A program made the position numbers and the translations under genes. From Paeniglutamicibacter cryotolerans (lineage in GTDB: Bacteria; Actinomycetota; Actinomycetes; Actinomycetales; Micrococcaceae), in assembly GCF_014190875.1 (NCBI RefSeq), contig NZ_JACHVS010000001.1, positions 1,426,001 to 1,490,000 on the forward strand: a DNA stretch of 64,000 nucleotides, written 5' to 3'. Each line of letters opens with the position of its first letter. The first letter of the stretch is position 1. The notes under the pieces are model-generated. The model did no database searches. It was not told where the DNA came from and worked only from the letters and a program-made list of their open reading frames with translations. Positions 54,196 to 62,476 of the stretch are shown here, in pieces.

Positions 54196-55962
54196 CTAGG
54201 CCTGCGGGTCGGCGTCCGGGGCTTCCGGCGCCGAATCCTTGGCGATTGGCGGGGTACCCGCGTCGGACGCCTGGTGACGATGGCCGAACGGGTCGATCCG
54301 GTAGGGGTGGCGCACTGGGATCCTGCCGCGCAGCCTGGCGGTGAGTTGGCGCAGGTTCAATAGCGGCGAGTCCTCGTTCGGGGCCTCGACCTCCAACCCG
54401 TAGAAGTCGCCGATGTGGTCGACGAACGCCATCCGCTTGGCCTTGTCGTAGGCCCGGGACTCACGCGAGAACGCCCGGTAGGTGGCCCAGCAGACCATGA
54501 TCAGCACCACGCTGAACGGTAGGGCAATGATAATGGCCGCCGTTTTCAATGCTTCCAGACCGCCGGAGAGCAGCAGTGCGCTGGCCAGCAAAGAGGTCGC
54601 CAGCGTGAAGAAGATGCGCAGCCAATTCTTAGGTTCGACCTCCCCTCCACTGGCGAGCATTCCCATGACCAGGGCGCCGGAATCGGCGGAGGTGATGAAG
54701 AAGATGACGATCATGATGATCGCGCCGACGGTGAGCACGCTGCCTGCTGGCAACTGGGCAAGCGTGGAGAAGAGAGCTCCGGCGGTATCGACAGTGCCAT
54801 CGGGGCCGACCAAGCCGCCGGGCCCATTGAGCTGCGAGTACAGGGCGGTGCCTCCCAGCACGCTGAACCACAGCAGCGTGATCAAGGTGGGGACCAGGAT
54901 GACGCCGGCCACGAATTGGCGCACGGTGCGGCCCTTTGAGATCCGGGCGATGAAGATGCCCACGAACGGGGCCCAAGATATCCACCAGCCCCAGTAGAAC
55001 GTGGTCCAGTTGGATTGCCAGGCCTCGCCTGCGTCGCCGGAGAAGGCGCTGACGTTGAAAGCCATTCCGAAGAAGCTCTGCAGGTAGTTGCCGGTGGATT
55101 GAACGAAGTTGCGCAGCAGGAACTCGGTGGGTCCGACGACCAGCAGGAAGACGAGGAAGGCGCCGGCCAGGATCAGGTTCGTGTTGGAGAGCCATTTCAT
55201 GCCCTTGCCGACGCCCGAGAGGACGGAGACGAGTACGAAGGCAGTGACCACGATGATGATCACCAGGTCGATGGCCATGGAGGAGGTGATGAGTCCGGCG
55301 CTTTCCAACCCTGCGCTGATCTGCAGCACGCCCAGGCCCAGCGACGTTGCCACGCCGAAGATCGTGCCGACCAAGGCCACGACGTCGATGAGGTTGCCCA
55401 CTCCGCCGCGCACACGGCGCCCCAGCAGGGGTTCGAGTGTCCAGCGGATGGAGACCGGGCGGCCGCGACGGTGGATGGCATAGGCCAGGGCTAGGCCGAT
55501 GACCACGTAGATGGACCAGGCATGCACTCCCCAGTGCAGGAAGGTCTGGGACAGTGCCGCTTGTGCAAGGTCGCTCGGCGTTCCCGTGACGCCGGGTTTG
55601 GGGGACGCAAAGTGGCTCAGCGGTTCGCTGACGCCGTAGAATACCAGGCCGATGCCCATGCCGGCTGCGAAGAGCAGGGAGAACCAGGAACCGAGGGAGA
55701 ACTCCGGCTCATCATCGTCCTTGCCCAACTTGATGTCTCCGAACCGGCCGAATCCGAGCCATAGGCAGAAGAGCACCAGCGAGGTGGCCAGCAAGACGTA
55801 GTACCAGTTGAAGTAGCCGACGATGGCGCCCTGGATACCGGCGAACAGGGCCTGCGCCGTATCGGGCACGATGATTGCGAACGAAGCGAAAACCACCACG
55901 ATGATTGCGGCGGGCCAGAAGACCCAGCGGTGGACTTGAGGTTTTGATTTTGTCTCACTCAT
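54196..55962 (-). CDS. BCCT-family osmolyte transporter (betaine/choline/carnitine)
   Basis: A 588-residue BCCT carrier with twelve membrane helices. Family marks are AAGMGIGLVFYGVSEPLSHF (the glycine-rich first repeat), the aromatic signature NWTTFYWGWWISWAPFVGIF for the quaternary-amine cation, and ARISKGRTVRQF. It imports betaine, carnitine or choline with sodium for osmoprotection. A polar C-terminal tail (about 60 residues) follows the last helix, as in osmosensing members. No regulator is adjacent; the MFS gene upstream of its 3' end is on the same strand. The ATG at 55962 lacks a clear ribosome site. Confidence 0.92.
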   Translation of the reverse strand: MSETKSKPQVHRWVFWPAAIIVVVFASFAIIVPDTAQALFAGIQGAIVGYFNWYYVLLATSLVLFCLWLGFGRFGDIKLGKDDDEPEFSLGSWFSLLFAAGMGIGLVFYGVSEPLSHFASPKPGVTGTPSDLAQAALSQTFLHWGVHAWSIYVVIGLALAYAIHRRGRPVSIRWTLEPLLGRRVRGGVGNLIDVVALVGTIFGVATSLGLGVLQISAGLESAGLITSSMAIDLVIIIVVTAFVLVSVLSGVGKGMKWLSNTNLILAGAFLVFLLVVGPTEFLLRNFVQSTGNYLQSFFGMAFNVSAFSGDAGEAWQSNWTTFYWGWWISWAPFVGIFIARISKGRTVRQFVAGVILVPTLITLLWFSVLGGTALYSQLNGPGGLVGPDGTVDTAGALFSTLAQLPAGSVLTVGAIIMIVIFFITSADSGALVMGMLASGGEVEPKNWLRIFFTLATSLLASALLLSGGLEALKTAAIIIALPFSVVLIMVCWATYRAFSRESRAYDKAKRMAFVDHIGDFYGLEVEAPNEDSPLLNLRQLTARLRGRIPVRHPYRIDPFGHRHQASDAGTPPIAKDSAPEAPDADPQA

Positions 55963-56048
55963 TTTGCCAGCGTAGGCCCATTTTCCGCTGTCAGCCGGGT
56001 TCGGGCGGAATGACTCGGGTGAGAAAAGTCAAACGAATGGTGAATTCA

Positions 56049-56065
56049 CCCGGCGTGTCGCCGGG
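56049..56065 (-). terminator. Small GC hairpin after the flavoreductase operon
   Basis: CCCGGC (56049-56054) with GCCGGG (56060-56065), a 5-base loop, lies about 33 bases after the flavoreductase stop. On the minus strand it is followed by TGAATTCACC, without a T tract, so the call is weak. Confidence 0.4.
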
Positions 56066-56097
56066 GTTTGGATGCGCATTGTCCTCCGGCCCGCTTG

Positions 56098-57051
56098 CTA
56101 TCCAGCTCGGTCAAGGACCAACGGGCCGGCCACCGCGCGTGAGACACACGGCATGATCGACCCTGCCCGTTCTTGATCCTCCAGATACAAATCGCGGTGG
56201 TCTGGTTCGCCCGAGAGCAGTGACAGCTCACAGCTACCGCAGGTCCCGGACTCGCAGGAGCTGGACAGCTCGATGCCCGCGTCTTGCAAAGAATGCAGCA
56301 GCGTGCGGTCCGCCGGGACCTCGATGAGTTTTCCGGTGGGATTCCAGCGGGCGGTGAACGGGGCGGCCGCAGCAGCTCCCGTGCCGACCCCGGAGAAGTC
56401 CTCCAAATGGATATTCCGCCTGCGCCAGTGCACGGTCGAAAGCCGCACCTGTTCCATCAACGGGGCTGGCCCACAGCAATATACGTGCAACCCGTCATCC
56501 GGCACTGCCAAGTAGTCCCACAGGTCCGCCCGCCCGCCGCGCTCGGCGCTGGCATGAATGTCCACCCTGTGGGTGTCGGTTGGGAGAAGATCTTCGAGGT
56601 AGGCCATCTTCGATCTCTCCTTGCCCAGATACAGCAGTGTCGAGCTCGTTCCGGGGCGACGGGTCACGACCGTGGCCATGGAACGGATCGGTGTGATGCC
56701 GATGCCGCCGGCAATGAACAGGTAGCGTTCGGCCTTAACCAGCTCGAAGCCGTTGCGCGGCCAGGTGATGAGCAGATCTGTTCCCGGTGCCGCGTGATCA
56801 ACCAGATCCATCGAACCACCACGTCCGGCTTCATCCCGGGACACGGCAATGACGTAGCGGTCGGTTTCCTCCGGGTCATTGGTCAAGGAGTAGCTACGCC
56901 GGATCCCGGAGGGCCCCTCGACGTTCAGGTGCGCGCCGGCTTCGAAGGGCAGCAGCGCCGATCCGTCCGGAGCCCGGAATTCGAATTCACAGATCACGTC
57001 GGTGAGCATGCGTTTGGCCGACAGGCGCAATACGGCTTCCCGTTTGCTCAT
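56098..57051 (-). CDS. [2Fe-2S] flavoreductase, phthalate-dioxygenase-reductase type
   Basis: A 317-residue reductase with three parts: FMN/FAD domain (IRRSYSLTNDPEETDRY), NAD(P)H domain (FIAGGIGITPIRSM; CCGPAPLM) and a C-terminal plant-type ferredoxin (SSCESGTCGSCELSLLSG, final Cys in MPCVSRA). The flavin motif (RSYSLTND) suits FMN, as in phthalate dioxygenase reductase. It passes electrons from NAD(P)H to a partner enzyme. Its ATG at 57051 overlaps the stop of the MOSC gene (ATGA), so the MOSC protein is the likely acceptor. Iron-sulfur ligands and flavin motifs are complete. Confidence 0.9.
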   Translation of the reverse strand: MSKREAVLRLSAKRMLTDVICEFEFRAPDGSALLPFEAGAHLNVEGPSGIRRSYSLTNDPEETDRYVIAVSRDEAGRGGSMDLVDHAAPGTDLLITWPRNGFELVKAERYLFIAGGIGITPIRSMATVVTRRPGTSSTLLYLGKERSKMAYLEDLLPTDTHRVDIHASAERGGRADLWDYLAVPDDGLHVYCCGPAPLMEQVRLSTVHWRRRNIHLEDFSGVGTGAAAAAPFTARWNPTGKLIEVPADRTLLHSLQDAGIELSSSCESGTCGSCELSLLSGEPDHRDLYLEDQERAGSIMPCVSRAVAGPLVLDRAG

Positions 57052-57857
57052 CGGACTCCCTCCACGGCATGCTCCAACGCAATGTCCATGCCGGGCGCCA
57101 GGGTCCCGTTGCTGCGCACGTGGGCATAGAAGCCCATGATGGCGTGTCCGAAATGCTGCTTCAGCGCGGCTGGAATGCGTGTGTCGCGCCTGGCGGTAGT
57201 GGGGTTGGCGTCGGTCGCGGCGCACCTGACGGTTTCCTCGAACACCTCGAGTCGGGACCCTCCGATTTCCACTGTGCTTCCGAGCAATTCTCGCTCGGCA
57301 AAGGCCTCGGGGCCGTCGAAGTAGATGTTTGCGCGGAAGCGAAGCGGATCGATTTCGGTGCCTAGTTTGGCTTCGAGTGCGCGCACCGAGGCCAGATTGA
57401 CCAACGATACGGCCTGCATTTCCTCGGGGCCGGCCGCGGCCAGGTCGGGGAAGCGGAGTCCAGCTTCGGAGGCAACCACCGGTTCAATGCCGCCGGGCAG
57501 GTCCAGAACCCTCGCCAGCAGGGCCGTGAGGGCGTGGCGGCCGGCCTCGGTAGAGAGATCGGCGTCGAGCAACCGATGGCCCTGGACGTCCACGGAAAGC
57601 ACTGAGGATCCGGGTGCGAGGCGCGTCGATAGACCGGCGAGGCGCTCTTCGGTCACCAGCGCGTAAAACGCCTTTTTGCCCAGTAGCTGACTCGCCCCAG
57701 ACCGGTAGGGCCCATCGGGGCGGGCCAAGGCAAAAATCCTGTCGGCGGGGAACCCCCGCCCGGCCACAAGGACCACATTCTCGAGCCGTTCCGGACTCAA
57801 CCCCTTGACGGGGTATCGGAAGAGGGAATCGATGCGGCCAAGCGGGGTCGGCTTCAC
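57048..57857 (-). CDS. MOSC-domain molybdenum-cofactor protein
   Basis: A 269-residue protein with an N-terminal MOSC beta-barrel (IDSLFRYPVKGLSPERLENVVL) and a MOSC domain (FRANIYFDGPEAFAERELLGS ... TVRCAATDANPTTARRDTRIP ... FGHAIMGFYAHV). The Cys in VRCAATDANPTT matches the molybdenum-ligating Cys of mARC and YcbX. Known relatives reduce N-hydroxylated compounds, including the base analogue 6-hydroxylaminopurine, using an attached or separate [2Fe-2S] reductase, exactly the type encoded next. The GTG at 57857 follows the previous gene by 16 bases; longer readings are antisense-like and unsupported. Substrate is inferred, not shown. Confidence 0.85.
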   Translation of the reverse strand: MKPTPLGRIDSLFRYPVKGLSPERLENVVLVAGRGFPADRIFALARPDGPYRSGASQLLGKKAFYALVTEERLAGLSTRLAPGSSVLSVDVQGHRLLDADLSTEAGRHALTALLARVLDLPGGIEPVVASEAGLRFPDLAAAGPEEMQAVSLVNLASVRALEAKLGTEIDPLRFRANIYFDGPEAFAERELLGSTVEIGGSRLEVFEETVRCAATDANPTTARRDTRIPAALKQHFGHAIMGFYAHVRSNGTLAPGMDIALEHAVEGVR

Positions 57858-57873
57858 TAGTTTTTGGCTCGGG

Positions 57874-58515
57874 TCAGGAGTCGTTGCGTCGCAGGCCGGC
57901 ACGGCCCATCGCATCGGTGTAAGCGGCAACCATTTCATCGAACCACTTCTGCTGGTTCGCCTCGGAGCCGATGAAGGAGCGACCGCCGGTGGAACGCACC
58001 GGATAGACCTTGATTCCACGTTCGCGCAGGATCAGGTCGCCACCGACCTTTTTGAAGTCGTTGATCAGGTTCACTGCCTGAGTCCCATGGGCGACGATGG
58101 CCGAGACGCGGTAGGTGAGTTCAAGGAACTGCTTGAACGGCTTCACACCCGTCTTGATCTGCTTGGGGGTCAGTGCCGTGCTCTGCTCCTCGGGCAGATC
58201 CCACGGGTGAACGTTCCACGGCATTCCGTACTTGTGATCCAGTCCGGCGGAGGCATAGACCTCAGACAAACGGATCGCCGTGGGGTCATCATTCTGCAGC
58301 GACAGGAAGCCGGAGCTGGTGCCTGGCCCCGGGGAAATCTGCAGGCTGATGATGCGGGTCTCATCGAGGTCGTGGACCGGGTCGATGAGCGGAACGCGGG
58401 AACCCGGGACGCTTTCCTGCAATTTCAGGCAGAGCTGCGTCACCGGCTCGATATTTTCGTCGTGGATCTTACCCATTTGGGCTTGCACGAAATCGGGTGA
58501 AGACATCAGCTGCAT
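57874..58515 (-). CDS. Uracil-DNA-glycosylase-superfamily-like protein (tentative)
   Basis: A 213-residue cytoplasmic protein. Features that recall the uracil-DNA-glycosylase fold are ISLQISPGPGTSSGFLS near the N-terminus (place of motif 1), YGMPWNVHPWDLP in the middle, VSAIVAHGTQA (strand before the base pocket) and PVRSTGGRSFIG near the end (place of the H-P-S motif, here with Arg-Ser). None matches the classical motifs exactly, so the assignment is uncertain. It is the first gene of an operon with the MOSC and flavoreductase genes. ATG at 58515 with AAAGGA seven bases upstream. If it is a glycosylase-like protein, the operon may deal with damaged bases. Confidence 0.45.
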   Translation of the reverse strand: MQLMSSPDFVQAQMGKIHDENIEPVTQLCLKLQESVPGSRVPLIDPVHDLDETRIISLQISPGPGTSSGFLSLQNDDPTAIRLSEVYASAGLDHKYGMPWNVHPWDLPEEQSTALTPKQIKTGVKPFKQFLELTYRVSAIVAHGTQAVNLINDFKKVGGDLILRERGIKVYPVRSTGGRSFIGSEANQQKWFDEMVAAYTDAMGRAGLRRNDS

Positions 58516-58957
58516 GAAGGCGTCCTTTGAATGGAGTTTTGGTCCTGCCGGGGCCGACGGCGCGGGCGCCGTGTCAGTCGTCCCCCTCCGAGCCTATGCC
58601 CGATTGCCCTCGGATGGGATCGTCGCGGTCAAAATGTTGCGTGGCGGCGGCGCCAGTGGACTGATTCCGTGCCGGTCGGAGCATGGCAACCGCCACTTCG
58701 CTGGCATGTGGGATGCGGGATCGATAAGTCCGAGAAATGACGTTGTTGCCGGCCAACGACGCGGAATCGATGTTTGTCAGCTTCTCGGAACGCCCGCCGA
58801 GCGCGCCCCGGGAAAGCCGCCGATCAGCCCGGGGTCCGGGTCTTCCCGCCGGGCGGGGGACGGCCTGGGGAAATCGCCAGAGTCCCGTGGTGTGTAGTCA
58901 CTCTCGACCCGGGCCAGTGGCCTAATGCGCAAGCCTCAGACGTGGAAGGCCCGAGTA
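58516..58957. other. Divergent spacer with no recognised gene
   Basis: A 442-base spacer between the divergent operon and the SH3-domain pseudogene. GGAAGG lies about eight bases before the pseudogene start. Short open frames have no family resemblance. No strong repeat or palindrome was seen. Confidence 0.4.
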
Positions 58958-60148
58958 ATGAGCATCCGAAAAATTGCCCCGCAGTGGTTGCTGGCGATGG
59001 CATTGGCTGCGGGACTTGCCGGGGTCGGCTTGGGTCCGGTGGACGCTGCTGCGCCCTTACCAGCCACCGCTTCCCAGGCAGCCGGCAGGGCGCTGGCGGC
59101 TGCGGCCAAGACAGCAACAACCATCAAGACCACGGCAAACGTGAACCTGCGGGTAAAGCCCGGGACGCAGCACGACCCTGTGGCTACCCTGAAAAAGGGA
59201 ACCGTCGTTGTCGCAACCGGTAAGTCGAGCGGCAAATGGTGGCAGGTCACGGTCGGCAATAAGGGCGGCTGGGTCAGTTCAACGTACCTCAAGACCACCC
59301 CGGGCGTCGTGAAAACGGGGCCACTAAAACCCCAAGTGAAACCCGCTGCCGGCTCAAGCCGATGGAGCGACGGTACCCAGGCCATCTACGCCAAGGCCAA
59401 CAAGACGTCGAAGCGGCTCATGGCCCAGACCAGTGGAGTCAAAGTCAAGCATCTCAAAACAGTTGGAAAGTGGTCCTATGTCCAGACCCACACGGGGAAA
59501 GGTTGGATTGAAGAGTCGGCGCTGGTAACCAGCGAGGCGAAGGCTATCGGTAATTCAAAAACCCACCGGTGGACTGTGGCCGATTCGCATGTGCGCAGCG
59601 GTGCCTCCAGGATGCATCGCTCCCCTGGAATCATCCCGGCCAACCAGAAAGTGGTCTACATCGAGACCGCCAACTGATGGTCGAAAATCAGGACGCCCAA
59701 GGGCACCACGGGGTGGATCAGAAACACTCAGTTGACCGCCATCGAATACCGCCCGTTGAAGGCGCTGCAGCCCAAGACCAAAGCGATGATTAGCGCGGTC
59801 AAGAAGCGATATGGAACATCGCTCACCGGGATCGGTGGAGTGCGCAACGGATCCAACGGCCACGGCGACGGACTCGCCGCGGACTTCATGCTGAGGGCCT
59901 ACAACTCGGCGGCAGGGATCAAGGCCGGCGAAAAAATTGCCGCATATCTGGTGGCCAACCACGAGACACTGGATGTGGGTTTCGTTATCTGGCGGGACCG
60001 GATCTGGCTTGCGTACGACGGCCAGTGGGGGTCCTATTCCAAGGGCGGCTGGGGTAAACACCTGGAGGTTTCACGCGGCTGGAACACGACCACACGGCAC
60101 ATGGACCACTTCCACGCGGAGATCGAACGCTCCGTTCCCCGCAGCTAG
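58958..60148 (+). pseudogene. Secreted SH3-domain / peptidase-like protein interrupted by in-frame TGA
   Basis: One continuous reading frame of 396 codons broken by a single TGA at 59675-59677. Before the stop: signal peptide (IRKIAPQWLLAMALAAGLAG ... VDAAAP), a first SH3b domain (TANVNLRVKPG ... GGWVSS), a second (AIYAKANKTSKRLMA ... GKGWIEE) and a third cut in its middle (DSHVRSGASRMHRSPG ... VVYIETAN). After the TGA the same frame continues WSKIRTPKGTTGWIRNTQL, which completes the third SH3b, and goes on to a His/Asp-containing domain (GGVRNGSNGHGDGLAADFML ... RHMDHFHAEIE) like ARB_07466/M15-type cell-wall peptidases. A GGA or CGA would be expected at that codon. It is a nonsense change, a sequencing error, or readthrough. 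Start ATG at 58958 after GGAAGG. Confidence 0.85.
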
Positions 60149-60347
60149 CCTCGGAGGTACGGGGTGGGTCCCGGCCCGGGGGAACGGTGGTGTGTGCACC
60201 CGGGGTCGGATTTCAATTCGGGGCGGTCGCTCGGATACGTTGTCTTAGAGACCCTTCACCATCGTTGTTGGCACGCCCTTGTTCTTATCAGGGAGTCGAG
60301 GACCACCGGTGGCGATTGCCCCGCTGGAAGGAAATCGCGTTTCTCTT

Positions 60348-61085
60348 ATGTCTGGAGCTCCCGCACCACAGGCCAAACCCAAGATTCCCTGGTTTTGGAT
60401 CATGCCGATCCCCATCGCGTTGCTGATCGGCATCATCATCGGCATGCAGATTCCCACACCGGCCGGTTCCGCGGAGGCCCCGCCTGCTGCCATTGCCCAG
60501 CCGGGGGGAAGCCCCGACGCCGCCGAGGCCGCACCCCGGAAGATCAACGTCGAACGTCGTGAAGCAGACGACCCGACGGCCGTGGGTGACATTAACGCCC
60601 CGGTCACGATAGTCACTTACTCGGACTTTCAATGTGGCTACTGCGCAAAATGGGCCAACGACACGCTGCCGACGATCGTCCAGCAGTATGTGGATGCGGG
60701 AAAGGTACGAATCGAATACCGCGACATCATGTTCTTCGGTGAAAACTCACGCCAAAGTGCTGAGTTGGCCGTCGCAGCGGGCCATCAGGGCAAGTACCAG
60801 GAATTCCACGACGAGATCTTCGCCGATGGCGGTACCGCCAAGAACGCGGACTTTTCCGAAGCGGGGATCAAAGCCCTTGCCGCGAGCCTCGGGGTGGACC
60901 ACGACCAGCTGGTCTCCGATGCCGGATCGAAGGAAACCTCCACCCTGGTCCAGAAGAACCACGACGAGGCAAAAGAGCTCGGCGTAACGGGAACCCCCAC
61001 GTTCCTTGTCAATGGAACGCCCCTAGTCGGGGCCCAGCCGCTTGAGGCTTTCGTCAAGGTCATTGACGACGAGCTGGCCGGCTAG
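60348..61085 (+). CDS. Membrane-anchored DsbA/DsbG-like thioredoxin
   Basis: A 245-residue protein with one N-terminal membrane helix (WFWIMPIPIALLIGIIIGM) and an extracytoplasmic DsbA-type domain. The active site is QCGYCAKW, the cis-Pro loop is GVTGTPTFLVNG, and IEYRDIMFFGENSRQSAELAVAA fits the helical insertion. A Pro/Ala-rich linker (about 42-70) separates anchor and domain. It probably oxidises or isomerises disulfides in secreted proteins. It lies 18 bases before a CcdA-type gene, its likely electron partner. The ATG at 60348 is chosen because it leads directly to the helix; a GTG at 60309 is possible. Confidence 0.9.
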   Translation: MSGAPAPQAKPKIPWFWIMPIPIALLIGIIIGMQIPTPAGSAEAPPAAIAQPGGSPDAAEAAPRKINVERREADDPTAVGDINAPVTIVTYSDFQCGYCAKWANDTLPTIVQQYVDAGKVRIEYRDIMFFGENSRQSAELAVAAGHQGKYQEFHDEIFADGGTAKNADFSEAGIKALAASLGVDHDQLVSDAGSKETSTLVQKNHDEAKELGVTGTPTFLVNGTPLVGAQPLEAFVKVIDDELAG

Positions 61086-61103
61086 TCGGAAGGCAGCAGC
61101 CAC

Positions 61104-61976
61104 ATGGAAGTCGGGTTTGCCTACGCCCTCATGGGTGGAATGCTCGGGGTGTTCAGTCCCTGTAATGCGCTTTTGCTGCCCGCCTTCTTCGCAAACATCG
61201 CCGCTTCACGGGCCAAACTGCTGAGCCTCGGCACGGTGTTTCTCGCCGGGCTGCTCCTGACCCTGGTGCCGCTTGGTCTGGGGTTGGGCTGGCTCGGTGG
61301 AACGTTGAGCGTGGACCGCGGCGTACTGCTTGCAGGGGCGGGGTGGGTGCTGATCAGCCTAGGTTTGATCACTGCCCTCGGTGGTGGATTCGATGTCTCG
61401 CGATTCCTTCCGCGGGGCGGCCCGTCACCCGCGACCGGATCCCTGTTCGGCACCTTCGTCCTGGGTGCGGTATCGGGTGTTGCCGGGTTCTGCACCGGGC
61501 CGGTGCTCGGAGCCATCCTCACCCTCGCACTAACCTCGTCAACCCCGATAAAGGGCGGGCTGCTCCTGGGGCTTTATGGGATCGGCATGGTCATCCCGAT
61601 CCTGATCATCGCCGCGCTGATCCGCAAGGCCGGGCACGGTTCGATCCGATGGATGCGAGGACGCAGCTTCTCGATGGGCCCGCTGAAGCTTCACACCACT
61701 TCGCTGCTGATGGGTGCCGTTACGGTTCTCGTGGGTTGGATGATGATCTTCACCAACGGCCTGGCATCGGTCCCCGAGCTGCTACCCTCGCCGTGGATCG
61801 CTTCGCTGGAGAACTTCGGCCGGTACCTAGATGCGGCCGTTCCCGCATGGGTCTGGACCGTGTTGGTGGGGCTCCTGCTGTTGGCCTGGTGGCTGAGGGA
61901 AGCTATTCGCCGATCCGGAAACGCAGCGAACGGTCCCGCTCCGGAGCCTGAAACGAGCTCCGCATCAGGGAAATAG
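61104..61976 (+). CDS. CcdA/DsbD-type thiol electron transporter
   Basis: A 290-residue membrane protein with about seven helices. The redox Cys of the family are seen in VFSPCNALLLP (first helix) and GFCTGPVLGA (middle), the standard CcdA pair. It carries reducing equivalents from cytoplasmic thioredoxin to extracytoplasmic thiol proteins, most likely the DsbA-like protein encoded just before it (18-base gap, GGAAGG ribosome site nine bases before the ATG). The C-terminal tail after the last helix is polar. The place normally held by the SPC-A-P motif reads SPC-N-A, a small variation. Confidence 0.88.
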   Translation: MEVGFAYALMGGMLGVFSPCNALLLPAFFANIAASRAKLLSLGTVFLAGLLLTLVPLGLGLGWLGGTLSVDRGVLLAGAGWVLISLGLITALGGGFDVSRFLPRGGPSPATGSLFGTFVLGAVSGVAGFCTGPVLGAILTLALTSSTPIKGGLLLGLYGIGMVIPILIIAALIRKAGHGSIRWMRGRSFSMGPLKLHTTSLLMGAVTVLVGWMMIFTNGLASVPELLPSPWIASLENFGRYLDAAVPAWVWTVLVGLLLLAWWLREAIRRSGNAANGPAPEPETSSASGK

Positions 61977-62045
61977 GACTAGGTCAGGAAAAGGGCTAGC
62001 CGGGTTTGGCGCTCACCCTCTGCGGGTCCGCTGGTAGGCTCTAAT

Positions 62046-62063
62046 CTAGAATCTATGTTCTAG
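62046..62063. promoter_or_regulatory. LexA-type SOS box before umuD
   Basis: A perfect 18-bp palindrome with arms CTAGAA (62046-62051) and TTCTAG (62058-62063) around TCTATG. The core AGAATCTATGTTCT resembles the Gram-positive LexA box (CGAAC-N4-GTTCG type) with the outer bases changed. It lies 14 bases before the umuD ATG, where LexA would block transcription or translation start. Confidence 0.65.
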
Positions 62064-62077
62064 GAAAGGTGGCTTGG

Positions 62078-62476
62078 ATGTTTGGCAACAACCTGCCGAT
62101 CCCTGCCGTTTCCGACACCACTCCGCGTGGATTCCCGTCTCCGGCGCAGGACTATTTCAGTGGTGGAATCGACCTGAATCGGCACCTGATCCGTGACCGT
62201 ACCTGCACGTTCATCATGCGGGTCGAGGGAAACTCCATGGCCGACTCCGGTATCGCCAGCGGAGATGAAATCATCGTCGACCGATCACTCACGCCCAAGG
62301 ACGGATCAGTCGTCGTCGTGGTGCTCGAGGGCGAGTTGTCGATCCGGCGGATCCGGCTTGGTGTCGAGGGGATCCGCCTGGAAACCAGCCGGACCGCAGA
62401 CCCCGGGCTGCGCGTCGACGAACTGGCCGACCTGACCATCTGGGGTGTTGTCACCCGCTGCCTGCACCATGTCTAG
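62078..62476 (+). CDS. umuD: UmuD-like S24 peptidase-fold protein
   Basis: A 132-residue protein of the LexA/UmuD family, cofactor of translesion synthesis. The catalytic Ser is in [12 protein letters not shown], aligned with Ser60 of E. coli UmuD. The general-base Lys (Lys97 of E. coli, GEFTVKKL) is replaced: the segment reads [10 protein letters not shown], codons CGG CGG. The cleavage site Cys-Gly also differs ([11 protein letters not shown]). RGFPSP otherwise matches the family. Self-cleavage is therefore doubtful, although the Ser fold is intact. The ATG at 62078 has AAAGG eight bases upstream and is preceded by an SOS-type palindrome. Its stop overlaps umuC by eight bases. Confidence 0.88.
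   Translation: MFGNNLPIPAVSDTTPRGFPSPAQDYFSGGIDLNRHLIRDRTCTFIMRVEGNSMADSGIASGDEIIVDRSLTPKDGSVVVVVLEGELSIRRIRLGVEGIRLETSRTADPGLRVDELADLTIWGVVTRCLHHV

Noticed and set aside
59675..59677. TGA read as selenocysteine
   Set aside because: The codon falls between an Asn and a Trp in an SH3b strand where no redox residue is expected, and I see no convincing selenocysteine insertion stem right after it. A nonsense change fits better.
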